DNA of 64,000 bases, from the NCBI GenBank assembly GCA_029259815.1, contig JAJDEJ010000088.1, forward strand, positions 1 through 64,000, written 5' to 3'. Positions 27,567-35,244 of the stretch are shown one piece after another (within the stretch, counting starts at the first letter, position 1; the number at the start of each line of letters is the position of its first letter). Both the position numbers and the translations under genes were made by a program. The DNA comes from Planctomycetaceae bacterium. Lineage in GTDB: Bacteria > Planctomycetota > Planctomycetia > Planctomycetales > Planctomycetaceae. Under the pieces are notes generated by a model. The model saw nothing but the letters and a program-made list of their open reading frames with translations, was not told where the DNA came from and did not search any database.

Positions 27567-28859
27567 CTACGTGAGGATTTCTTCGATCGGGTGCGACGCC
27601 GGGTCAGCGAGCGGGACCTCACGACCTTCAATGTTGAAGGTCGCTGTCGAATCAACTCCTGCTCCCTCCAAATATGTGTGGAACAGGTTCGCGTGGTCCA
27701 CCTTGCCGTCGACGACTTCGGTCCCCTTATCGTTCGTCGCGCCATAGGCGACGCCTCGCGGCATGCGGCAACCGGCCATCACGACCGACCAGGCATGCGA
27801 CCAGTGATCACGACCGTATCTCGCATTCACCCGTGGGGTGCGACCGAACTCGGAGAGCACGATAATCAGCGTGGTGTCGAGCATGCCACGATCGGCCAGA
27901 TCTTCAACAAAACAGGAGAAGGCCCGGTCAAGTTCGCCAAGTTGCTCGATGTGGAAATTGAAGTTCTCGTGATGCGTGTCGTAGTTCGAGTGCGACAGCT
28001 TGACGACCGGCGTGCCGTGCTCGAGCAGACGTCTGGCGAGCAATGCATGCCGTCCGAGGTCATGAGTGCCGTACCTTTCCTGATCCTGCGCAGGCTCCTT
28101 TGAGACATCAAACACTTCTCGCTGCTGCATCATTTGCAGGGCCTGCTCGTAGGAGTAGCCGTACGCTTCGCTGGTGGCCGTTCGCCTGCGGCTCAGGAAA
28201 CGCTCGTTCTGCCGACGGCGATATTCCTGACGTGCAGCGTCATGCTCGACAGTGATCGTGTCCGGCAAGACGGAGTTCTGTGGCGGCTTGCCGTTGCCGA
28301 GTTGCACGCTTGCATACTTCGGTCCGAGGTATGCCGCATCATTACTGCGTCCGCCTCCGCCTCCGGGTGTGATCAGGATGTGACCCGGCAGGGCGTAGTT
28401 CTCCGGCGTCAGAGCCCGCGCAGCGACCGCTCCAATCTGAGGGTCGTTCGCAGCGCCGGTCATCTTTCGTCCGGTGGTGACCTTGTATCGACCTAACCCG
28501 TGATCGTCCTCGTTCGTGTCGACGCCCCGAATGAGACACAGGTGATGCATCTGTTGGGCCGTCTTCGGCATCAGCTCACAGACATGAATGCCCGGCACGG
28601 ATGTCGGAATGGAGAGGAACGGTCCGCCCGTCTCAGTCCCCGGTTTGGGGTCCCAGGTTTCCAGCTGACTGATCCCGCCATGCATGTCCCAGATGACGAC
28701 GCGCTTCTGGTCGCGTGTCAGCTCTTCGCCAACCGCAGGTTGCATGAAGGCACCAAGTCCGCCGGTCATGGCACCAGCGCCAGTCGCAGCCATTGTCCCG
28801 AGAAACCCTCGTCGGGCCAGGCCATGCTCGGACGAGTTGCATGCGTAGGGGATGCTCAT
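27567..28859 (-). CDS. DUF1501 domain protein with Tat signal
   Basis: A 430-residue protein of the DUF1501 (alkaline-phosphatase-superfamily-related) family abundant in planctomycetes. The N-terminus has a twin-arginine signal, ARRGFLGTMAATGAGAM, so export by Tat is expected. The core shows VVIWDMHGGISQLETWDPKPG (metal-site Asp/His region), MHHLCLIRG, and the C-terminal STEFGRTP-like motif seen as VLSEFGRTPRVN followed by RDHW, which in this superfamily carries metal ligands. Function is not established; sulfatase- or phosphatase-like activity is only suggested by the fold. It follows the DUF1549/DUF1553 gene by 13 bases, the standard pairing. Confidence 0.92.
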   Translation of the reverse strand: MSIPYACNSSEHGLARRGFLGTMAATGAGAMTGGLGAFMQPAVGEELTRDQKRVVIWDMHGGISQLETWDPKPGTETGGPFLSIPTSVPGIHVCELMPKTAQQMHHLCLIRGVDTNEDDHGLGRYKVTTGRKMTGAANDPQIGAVAARALTPENYALPGHILITPGGGGGRSNDAAYLGPKYASVQLGNGKPPQNSVLPDTITVEHDAARQEYRRRQNERFLSRRRTATSEAYGYSYEQALQMMQQREVFDVSKEPAQDQERYGTHDLGRHALLARRLLEHGTPVVKLSHSNYDTHHENFNFHIEQLGELDRAFSCFVEDLADRGMLDTTLIIVLSEFGRTPRVNARYGRDHWSHAWSVVMAGCRMPRGVAYGATNDKGTEVVDGKVDHANLFHTYLEGAGVDSTATFNIEGREVPLADPASHPIEEILT

Positions 28860-28872
28860 CGTATCCTCTCTT

Positions 28873-31761
28873 TCAATGATTGAATCGGAACTCAGCCGAG
28901 GTGATCAAGCTCCACACCAGTTCCTGCGCCGCAGCCGCGCGATCCGCTTGGCGTCCGACGAGATAGTCCGTCACCTCTGTCGTCTCGTCATCTGTCGGAC
29001 GGCGATTCAGCACAGCGACGTACAGCTCGTCTGCTGCCGTTTCCGGTTGCTCGGCGTTGATGATTCGTTCGGTCACATTTCCATTGGACGGTGCCACCCA
29101 ACTGTTCACTGACGAGCCATTGGCGGCGAACAACGCCTGATCAGCTGTCGCGAAGAAGTCGCTCTGCGGCTGACCGGCTGCGGCTCCATAAAACTGGATG
29201 AACGCGTTCAGGTTACTCTTCAACTTGTCATAGGTTCGCTGCTCGATGTCTCTGTGACGGGCCGCGAGTAGGGCCGCGAGTAGGGCCGGGTCCTGCTTTT
29301 GCTCCTCGGTGAGCGGACTGGCTTTCTCGACCTCTGCCGCTTCCGCCTGCCAGTAGCGGTCGTAGACACCCGTGGCCTGGAAGATCGACCAGCAGAGTTG
29401 TTCCGGAGTCAACGGCTTGAGCGACGCAAGGGTGAAGTCTGACGTCCAATGCCCCGTCAACTCGGACACCGCTGCGTCGTAGGTCGCCTGATGTTGGACA
29501 ACCTGCTCCTGAGCTGCGATGACAGCCGCCTCCGCAGTCGCGAACGCTTGCTCCAATGAGGGAAGCTCGGATTGGGCCTGCTCCCGCATTTGCTGAGCGG
29601 TTTGATGTGCTGCCTTGGCTGTGGTGACGCCCGCCGTTGCAGTCTCGATGGCCGTCTCGAACTGGCCCATCTCCGTCGCCAGAGCTTCTGACCGTTCATT
29701 CAGTTTTTGAGCGGCCTCTGCGAGGATGGCGTCGTCCGGCAGCTTGGCACTGGCTGTCTGAGCCGTTTGTGCCGCGGTCTTCACAGCCTTCACATCTTCA
29801 ACCCGCTTTGTGAGCGCGGCCTGTGCTTCTGTGAGGGAAGCCGTCGCAGTCGTCATGATTGCCTCGGCTGAAGCCACGGCCTCTTGACGTTCGGCGAGCA
29901 GGGTCTTGTGTTGATTCAATGCCTGTTGAGCTGTCGCTTGTTCGGCTTCGCGAGTGACGACCGCAGCGTTGCTGGCGACAATGGCCTGATGGAGTTGGGG
30001 CAGGGCGACGATCGCACGGACCGTCTCCAGCCGTTCATCGAGAGACGTCAGGGCGACCGCATCGCGTCGCATCAGGCGACGTGCTTCCAGGAGAGCACGT
30101 TCAGCGAGTTGCAGTGTCTCCTCCAGAGGTGTCAGGTGAGCGAGTGCATCATCGACGGGCGGCTTGGTAGCGGCGAAGGCGGCAGTCGGTGCAGCGACGG
30201 CAGCTGTCTTCTCTTCGAGGGCCTTCGTCAGAGTGGCGACAGCATCGGTCAGTTCCTTTGTGCGTTGAGCAAACTTCTCTGCTGCTGCGGCGAGTTCTTT
30301 GTCGTCCGGCAGCTTCTCGACGGCGGTCTGAGTTGCGGTCGCCGCCAGTTGGACGGGAGTCAGGATCGCCTGCTTCTGTTCCAGATCGGCCTGTGCCTTC
30401 GCGACGGCTGCTTGAGCTTCGGTGAGCTTCTTGCGAGCTTCGTCATACGTTTTGCGGGTCTTGTCGAGTTCGTCCGCGAGGGGGAGCGTGGCGGCCTCGG
30501 CAGCATTCCGGGCATCGAGCGCGAGATAGAACGTCGCTGCTGACGTTTGTGCGGCCTGCTCGATGGCGACACGTTTCAATTCCAGTTCGACGACGGTCGC
30601 AGCTGAGTCACTCGCAGTGGCGAGAACATCCTCAGGCTGGTCGTACGGTCGCTGATAGGCCTGTGACAGAGCGATCTCCCGGAGGAAGCCGCTGATATCA
30701 AAATTCATGGCGGCGAATCGCCCCCCCAACAGCGTCAGCAACTTGGGGTCGGTTGGCGGATTGTCGACGTGATGCAAATCGACCGGATGCACCAACCCTC
30801 GACCGAGCATGTGCGCCCACAGTCGGTTGGCCATGTTCTCGTTGAACATGCGGTGCGTGCCGTCGGTTGCGAGTTCAGCCAGTCTGGCGCGACGGCTAAA
30901 TTTGGGCACCGATTTCACACCTTCTGCAGGAGCGACTTCGTACTCCTCGCCGGGGTAGGAAAACGGTTCGTCGATAACCACATCGTTGAACAGTCGTGGT
31001 CCCGTACGGTGCAGCGTCCCCTGCATGAACACCGACTCGAAGGTCAAGTCATTCCCCGCCTTCTCAGCGTGTACAGTGACTTCCTTGGTGGTTTCCTTGT
31101 CGCCCTCTTTCACCTTCTCCTTGCGGACAACCGCATAACCGGGTGCGAGGAACGCGAGCAGCCCGTGATAGTCGGCCTGAAGGTAGTCGTCGATGTTCGG
31201 ATGGTCATGACACTGGGCACATTGCAAGTCGCGACCGAAGAAGATGCGGCCAATGTCTCGTGTGAGCAGATGAGGTTCCGACTTGCGATCAAGGAAGAAC
31301 CGGGCAGCCGGTCGCATCGCCTTGTCGTCCCCGTCTGCAGAGAGGATCTCGCGTGCCATCACATTCCACGGCTTGCCATTTTGAACGGAGGTCAGCAACC
31401 AGTTGTGCCAGTCATCCTGTGGGACGTGAGTATTCGCACGTCGTTCCATCAGCATGAGGTCGAGAGTTGTTGCCAGGTGCCTCGTGTGTTGAGGTGTCGC
31501 CAGCAGTCGATCGACCACGACGGTCCGTTTGTCAGCGGACTCATCCGCCAGAAATGCACGGACCTCTTCCGCCGTTGGCGATATGCCGGTCAGGTCAAGT
31601 GAGACTCGCCTCAAATACTCAGCATCAGTACATCGAGAAGTGACCCCCGTCGTTGGTGCAAGCTGGCTGTCGATCAGCGCATGTAATGGCTGATCTTGTG
31701 CAGTCGCGAGACCTGCATGAAGCAGCAGGCCAAACAGGGTGAAGGAGACCGTCGCTCTCAT
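28873..31761 (-). CDS. DUF1549/DUF1553 protein with large coiled-coil insertion
   Basis: A 962-residue secreted protein: signal peptide VSFTLFGLLLHAGLATAQ, then DUF1549 (about 25-215) with YLRRVSLDLTGISPTAEEV, RFFLDRKSEPHLLTRDIGRIFFG and the cytochrome-like CAQCHDHP motif, then the first part of DUF1553 (MFNENMANRLWAHMLGRGLVHPVDLHH, about 310-390). From about residue 395 to 780 an Ala/Glu/Gln-rich coiled coil interrupts the domain, after which DUF1553 resumes (LCWSIFQATGVYDRYW, LYVAVLNRRPTDDE, ELVWSLITSAEFRFNH). The insertion contains two related segments centred on QTAxxKLPDD. CxxCH could bind heme c. It heads a probable operon with DUF1501 and WD40 genes. Confidence 0.9.
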   Translation of the reverse strand: MRATVSFTLFGLLLHAGLATAQDQPLHALIDSQLAPTTGVTSRCTDAEYLRRVSLDLTGISPTAEEVRAFLADESADKRTVVVDRLLATPQHTRHLATTLDLMLMERRANTHVPQDDWHNWLLTSVQNGKPWNVMAREILSADGDDKAMRPAARFFLDRKSEPHLLTRDIGRIFFGRDLQCAQCHDHPNIDDYLQADYHGLLAFLAPGYAVVRKEKVKEGDKETTKEVTVHAEKAGNDLTFESVFMQGTLHRTGPRLFNDVVIDEPFSYPGEEYEVAPAEGVKSVPKFSRRARLAELATDGTHRMFNENMANRLWAHMLGRGLVHPVDLHHVDNPPTDPKLLTLLGGRFAAMNFDISGFLREIALSQAYQRPYDQPEDVLATASDSAATVVELELKRVAIEQAAQTSAATFYLALDARNAAEAATLPLADELDKTRKTYDEARKKLTEAQAAVAKAQADLEQKQAILTPVQLAATATQTAVEKLPDDKELAAAAEKFAQRTKELTDAVATLTKALEEKTAAVAAPTAAFAATKPPVDDALAHLTPLEETLQLAERALLEARRLMRRDAVALTSLDERLETVRAIVALPQLHQAIVASNAAVVTREAEQATAQQALNQHKTLLAERQEAVASAEAIMTTATASLTEAQAALTKRVEDVKAVKTAAQTAQTASAKLPDDAILAEAAQKLNERSEALATEMGQFETAIETATAGVTTAKAAHQTAQQMREQAQSELPSLEQAFATAEAAVIAAQEQVVQHQATYDAAVSELTGHWTSDFTLASLKPLTPEQLCWSIFQATGVYDRYWQAEAAEVEKASPLTEEQKQDPALLAALLAARHRDIEQRTYDKLKSNLNAFIQFYGAAAGQPQSDFFATADQALFAANGSSVNSWVAPSNGNVTERIINAEQPETAADELYVAVLNRRPTDDETTEVTDYLVGRQADRAAAAQELVWSLITSAEFRFNH

Positions 31762-32043
31762 GGGCGGGAACCAGATTGAGGCGGGAATCGCTGACTGCCA
31801 TCACGCGGTGTGACCAGCAGGCATGCGACCGAAACGAGGACTCACAAGTCTACCACACAATAGGGACGCTGAGCCGCGAAAGTCAACCTCAGCCGAATTA
31901 TCGAACCTGAATGCTCTCATCGAGATGCGGCGATATTGAAGGTCGGAACGTCGTCCGATAAGGTGACGGGTTCATCAATCTGACACACCAAGGCATTGGC
32001 CGTTCGCCAAACGCCTTCAGCCATTTGCCATTTGGAGACTGAG
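31762..32043. promoter_or_regulatory. Divergent intergenic region between DUF1549/DUF1553 and fabI
   Basis: This 282-base spacer must hold promoters for both the leftward trio and rightward fabI. I see no strong sigma70-type -35/-10 pair by eye. At its right end the sequence gccatttgccatttgg is a direct 8-base duplication immediately before the TTGGAGACTGAG ribosome-site segment of fabI. Confidence 0.35.
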
Positions 32044-32862
32044 ATGGGACTGCTAGACGGGAAAAAGGGCATCGTCATCGGGATTGCCAACGATCGCTCG
32101 ATCGCATGGGGCATCACCGAGAAGCTCTACTCAGAGGGTGCGGAGATGGGCTTTACACATCTGCCGGACAAGGACCCGGCCCGCCCCAAGAACGAGAACA
32201 AAGTTCGCAAGCTCGTCGACCCGCAGGGGGCTAAGTTTGTGGTGCCCTGTGACGTGACCAGGGATGAGGATCTGGACGCTGTCTTCAAGAGTGTGAAGGA
32301 CGAGTTCGGCAAGATCGACTTCGTCGTGCACAGCGTCGCCTACGCGCCACCCGCTGACCTGACCGGACCGGTGCACGACATCAGCCGCGAAGGGTTCAAA
32401 CTCTCGATGGACATCAGTGTCTACAGTCTGATTGCGATGGCGGGCCGCGCCCGCGAACTGCTCAATCCCGGTGGCAGCATGCTGTGCCTCACCTACTTTG
32501 GTGGCGAGCGGGTCATCCCCGGCTACAACCTCATGGGCATCTGCAAAGCGGCGCTCGAAAGCACAGTGACGTATCTGGCCAGCGAGATGGGTCAAGCCGG
32601 TGTCCGCGTGAACACGATCAGCGCAGGCCCGGTCCGCACGATCAGCTCCAGTGGCGTAGGCGAATTTCAGAGCATGCTCAAACTCTACGAGTCCTTCGCA
32701 CCGCTGCGACGCAACATCACCCCCGAAGACGTGGGCAAGACGGCCCTCTACCTGCTTAGCGACCTGGGCAGCCCCGTCACTGGCGAAAACATCCACGTCG
32801 ACAGCGGCTACCACATCATGGGCGCCCCGCCGTTGGACCTCCAGAACAAGATCCAGTTCTGA
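32044..32862 (+). CDS. fabI: Enoyl-[acyl-carrier-protein] reductase (NADH)
   Basis: A 272-residue atypical SDR that reduces trans-2-enoyl-ACP in the last step of fatty-acid elongation. The start [23 protein letters not shown] is the FabI dinucleotide-binding segment, [10 protein letters not shown] follows, and the active-site tyrosine/lysine pair is Tyr161 and Lys168 in [13 protein letters not shown], spaced seven apart as in E. coli Fab[19 protein letters not shown] and [22 protein letters not shown] complete the family pattern. ATG 32044 is chosen over an upstream in-frame ATG (31996) because GGAGACTGAG precedes it and the protein starts as the family does. lpxK lies 43 bases downstream and may share its transcript. 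Confidence 0.95.
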   Translation: MGLLDGKKGIVIGIANDRSIAWGITEKLYSEGAEMGFTHLPDKDPARPKNENKVRKLVDPQGAKFVVPCDVTRDEDLDAVFKSVKDEFGKIDFVVHSVAYAPPADLTGPVHDISREGFKLSMDISVYSLIAMAGRARELLNPGGSMLCLTYFGGERVIPGYNLMGICKAALESTVTYLASEMGQAGVRVNTISAGPVRTISSSGVGEFQSMLKLYESFAPLRRNITPEDVGKTALYLLSDLGSPVTGENIHVDSGYHIMGAPPLDLQNKIQF

Positions 32863-32905
32863 TCGGGGCCAGACATCAACTCCTCGCATGTTGCCGAGAG
32901 TGTGA

Positions 32906-33961
32906 GTGGACGAACGCTTCTATCTCGATACGGTCTCCGGTCGGGCAACTGGGTTGCTTGCTCAGGCGATGCGGGCCGTTCTCAGGCTGATGACTCCAGC
33001 GTATCGAGCAAGTGTCGTCGGTCGGAATCTGTTGTTTGACGTGGGCCTGAAGCAGGTGCATCACAGTGCAGTCCCGGTCGTCAGTGTCGGAAACATCACG
33101 ACAGGCGGTACTGGAAAGACTCCCGTCGTGGCGTGGGTTTCGGAGTGGTTCCGGTCGCACGAGACGAGAGTCTGCCTTGTCAGCCGGGGGTATCGCGCCT
33201 TGCAAGCGGGAGGCAACGATGAGCTGCGTGTCCTCGAACAATTGTGCCAGGGGGTGCCGCATATTCAAGACCAGGATCGGGTGGCTGCGGCGCGAGAAGC
33301 TGTTGAGAAACACGGTGCCGAAGTCGTCGTGCTGGACGATGGCTTTCAACATCGACGGCTGCATCGTGATGTCGATATTGTCTTGATCGACGCTACGAAT
33401 CCCTGGGGGTATGGACATCTATTGCCTCGTGGACTGATGCGTGAGCCGCGGTCAGCACTCAAGCGGGCGGACATCGTCGTCCTGACTCGTGTCGATCAGG
33501 TTGACAGAGAATCGCTGAACGAACTCCGTCGGGAAGTTCAGCAATCGACCAATGCACCGCTCGCAGAAGTGGCCTTTCGACCGACGCAGTTGCGGTCGTT
33601 GAACGGTGAAACGGCAAGTGTGAAGTCGTTGGTAAGCGAGCAGGTGCTGGCGTTTTGCGGGATCGGAAACCCGGAGGGATTTCGACGAACACTGGTCGAC
33701 ATGGGCCTGAGCGTGCACTCAGACGCCTTCGTGACGTTCGCTGACCATCACCACTACACGCAGTCGGAGGTAGCACTGCTCGTGGAGCAAGCACGAGAGC
33801 GTGGAGTGACCACGCTTGTCACCACGCAGAAGGATCTGGTGAAGATTGATCCCGCGTGGAGTTCAACGTTACCCGTCTGGGCAGTGGTCATCGGCGCGGA
33901 AGTTGTGACTGAGCGGGAGGCATTGGAGTCGGTGTTGAAGGCGAGTGCTCACCCAAAGTAG
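32906..33961 (+). CDS. lpxK: Tetraacyldisaccharide 4'-kinase
   Basis: A 351-residue kinase that phosphorylates the 4' position of the lipid A disaccharide precursor at the inner membrane. An N-terminal hydrophobic/amphipathic region (GLLAQAMRAVLRLM) matches the membrane helix of LpxK. The P-loop is VSVGNITTGGTGKTPVVAWV at about residues 58-77, followed by VSRGY, the catalytic-region VVLDDGFQHRRLHRDVDIVLID and NPWGYGHLLPRGLMREP. ADIVVLTRVDQV and VTTQKDLVKI complete the pattern. Start is GTG 32906 (GTG 32902 is out of frame). Its presence supports a lipid A-containing outer membrane. Confidence 0.93.
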   Translation: MDERFYLDTVSGRATGLLAQAMRAVLRLMTPAYRASVVGRNLLFDVGLKQVHHSAVPVVSVGNITTGGTGKTPVVAWVSEWFRSHETRVCLVSRGYRALQAGGNDELRVLEQLCQGVPHIQDQDRVAAAREAVEKHGAEVVVLDDGFQHRRLHRDVDIVLIDATNPWGYGHLLPRGLMREPRSALKRADIVVLTRVDQVDRESLNELRREVQQSTNAPLAEVAFRPTQLRSLNGETASVKSLVSEQVLAFCGIGNPEGFRRTLVDMGLSVHSDAFVTFADHHHYTQSEVALLVEQARERGVTTLVTTQKDLVKIDPAWSSTLPVWAVVIGAEVVTEREALESVLKASAHPK

Positions 33962-33962
33962 C

Positions 33963-34056
33963 CGTCACGTTCCGCGTGATGAGCGGAACTCGTGGAAATC
34001 GTCGATTACAGGGGGACGCCTGCGGGTGTTCGCGACGTCACGCGGAGCGTGACGAC
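33963..34056. repeat. Inverted pair of REP-like palindromes
   Basis: CGTCACGTTCCGCGTGATG at 33963-33981 and the inverse of 34036-34055 agree at 17 of 19 positions (consensus CGTCACGYTCCGCGTGAYG). Each copy is itself palindromic: TCACG/CGTGA stems, and GTCACGC-GGA-GCGTGAC at 34037-34053. A further perfect stem GTTCCGC/GCGGAAC lies at 33969-33989. The arrangement, in a convergent gap after lpxK, resembles REP/BIME elements. Confidence 0.6.
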
Positions 34057-34078
34057 TACTATCGCACCAAAGAATGCA

Positions 34079-34108
34079 AGAGACCCGATCGCGGACGATC
34101 GGGTCTCT
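34079..34108. terminator. Bidirectional hairpin terminator candidate
   Basis: A perfect 12-bp stem AGAGACCCGATC / GATCGGGTCTCT with six-base loop GCGGAC lies between the convergent lpxK (+) and the PDZ-like gene (-). There is no long T-tract on either side, so it may be Rho-assisted or act mainly as a transcript-end stabiliser. Confidence 0.65.
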
Positions 34109-34151
34109 CAGCCAGGCAAACGTCGGCCGTCATTCAATTGTGCGGTGTCCC

Positions 34152-35030
34152 TCAGCGGCCACGACCACCGAACCGGAAAGTTCGTGTCTTAGGCTGGGGC
34201 TGAGTTGACTCAATGGTCTGTGGTGGCGTGTTCAAGCTTGTCCCGCCAGGATTCTTGAACAACAAACGGGCACCGGGCTTCTCTGACTCCAGTCGGAACT
34301 CCGCCTGGAACTTGCCGGTTCCCGAAGGGCTGCCTGAGCGTGGAGTGAAGTTGTTCGGCGAGGACGGTCGAGCCGCTGAGTGTGGTGTGAAGTTGTTGGG
34401 GTTGCCCGATCGTGGTTGGAAGTTGTTGGGATTGCTCGGGATGGTTGAAGAGAACGGCGTGCTGTTGTTCGGATTGCCAGCCTTCGGTTGGAAGTTATTC
34501 GGATTCGGACCCGGATTGTGCACGAGCGGTTGTCCCCCTTGCGGCGGCGGAGCTTGCTCGTTGAGCACGTGCGGTTGTCCGCCGTCTTGACCATGCGGAT
34601 GTCCGCCTCCGCCAACGGGCTTGAACGTCACCCAGGCATACTGGTTGCCGACGCCCGGTCGGAAGAACTCGATGGCCGCTTCGCGGAAGGGGCCGATCTG
34701 GCTCTTGGCTTGTTCCATGTCATGGTGTGAACGAAGGGTGAACGTGGGCATTCCGGCAGCCGTTGCTTGCAGCAGGATGTCGCCGGCGAACAGTCGCCCC
34801 TCGGCTGAGTAACCGGGAATCGTCCCGGTGATCTTCAGACCCTCATGCGTCGTGCGGGCATACACACCGAGCAACATGCCCGACGCCGTGTGCAGCGACC
34901 CGTGCGAAGGTTGATGCGAGTCGTGTGAGTGATCGTGATTGAACAGCTGCTGCTGGGCGAACGCCGACTGACCGCTCAAGGCGGTGAGGGCAAACGCTGT
35001 CAGCAGTGCGATGGATGTTGTGAACTTCAT
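34152..35030 (-). CDS. Secreted PDZ-like protein with PNNFxP repeats
   Basis: A 292-residue secreted protein. The signal peptide is MKFTTSIALLTAFALTALSGQSAFAQ, followed by a His-rich stretch (NHDHSHDSHQPSHGS). Residues about 50-135 look like a PDZ domain: MLLGVYARTTHEGLKITGTIPG with SAEGRLFAGDILLQA as the carboxylate-loop/strand region. The C-terminal half is Pro/Asn/Gly-rich, with several copies of PNNFQP(R/K)xGN or PNNFTPRSG. A long in-frame upstream extension to 35189 is rejected because the signal peptide starts at 35030. It probably acts in the periplasm or at the envelope; function is unknown. It diverges from the ECF sigma gene with a 214-base spacer. Confidence 0.75.
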   Translation of the reverse strand: MKFTTSIALLTAFALTALSGQSAFAQQQLFNHDHSHDSHQPSHGSLHTASGMLLGVYARTTHEGLKITGTIPGYSAEGRLFAGDILLQATAAGMPTFTLRSHHDMEQAKSQIGPFREAAIEFFRPGVGNQYAWVTFKPVGGGGHPHGQDGGQPHVLNEQAPPPQGGQPLVHNPGPNPNNFQPKAGNPNNSTPFSSTIPSNPNNFQPRSGNPNNFTPHSAARPSSPNNFTPRSGSPSGTGKFQAEFRLESEKPGARLLFKNPGGTSLNTPPQTIESTQPQPKTRTFRFGGRGR

Positions 35031-35244
35031 GGAATCACCCCGGATGGCAGGACCACATCTCCGCATTCTCGCGGCGACGTCGTGGATGTATTGGCATGCC
35101 GCGTCCATGCGGATCAGTGAGGGGACGGACCGGGGGGGATGCCCCTCTCCGCGAAAGACAACGCTTGGGGAAACGCAATCTTCCGACAATTCTCAACTTT
35201 TTTGGTGAACGAATCTCCTGTTGAATCGCACTATACTGGCGGAG
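35031..35244. promoter_or_regulatory. Divergent promoter region before the ECF sigma gene
   Basis: TATACT at 35233-35238 looks like a -10 hexamer, but it is only six bases before ATG 35245, so a transcript from it would be almost leaderless. GGCGGAG at 35239-35244 also resembles a ribosome site placed against the ATG. No convincing -35 element was found. The same spacer must drive the leftward PDZ-like gene. Confidence 0.35.

Noticed and set aside
29884-30543. Open + strand frame inside the DUF1553 coiled coil
   Set aside because: It arises from the low-complexity Ala/Gln/Glu codons of the opposite strand and has no recognisable family.
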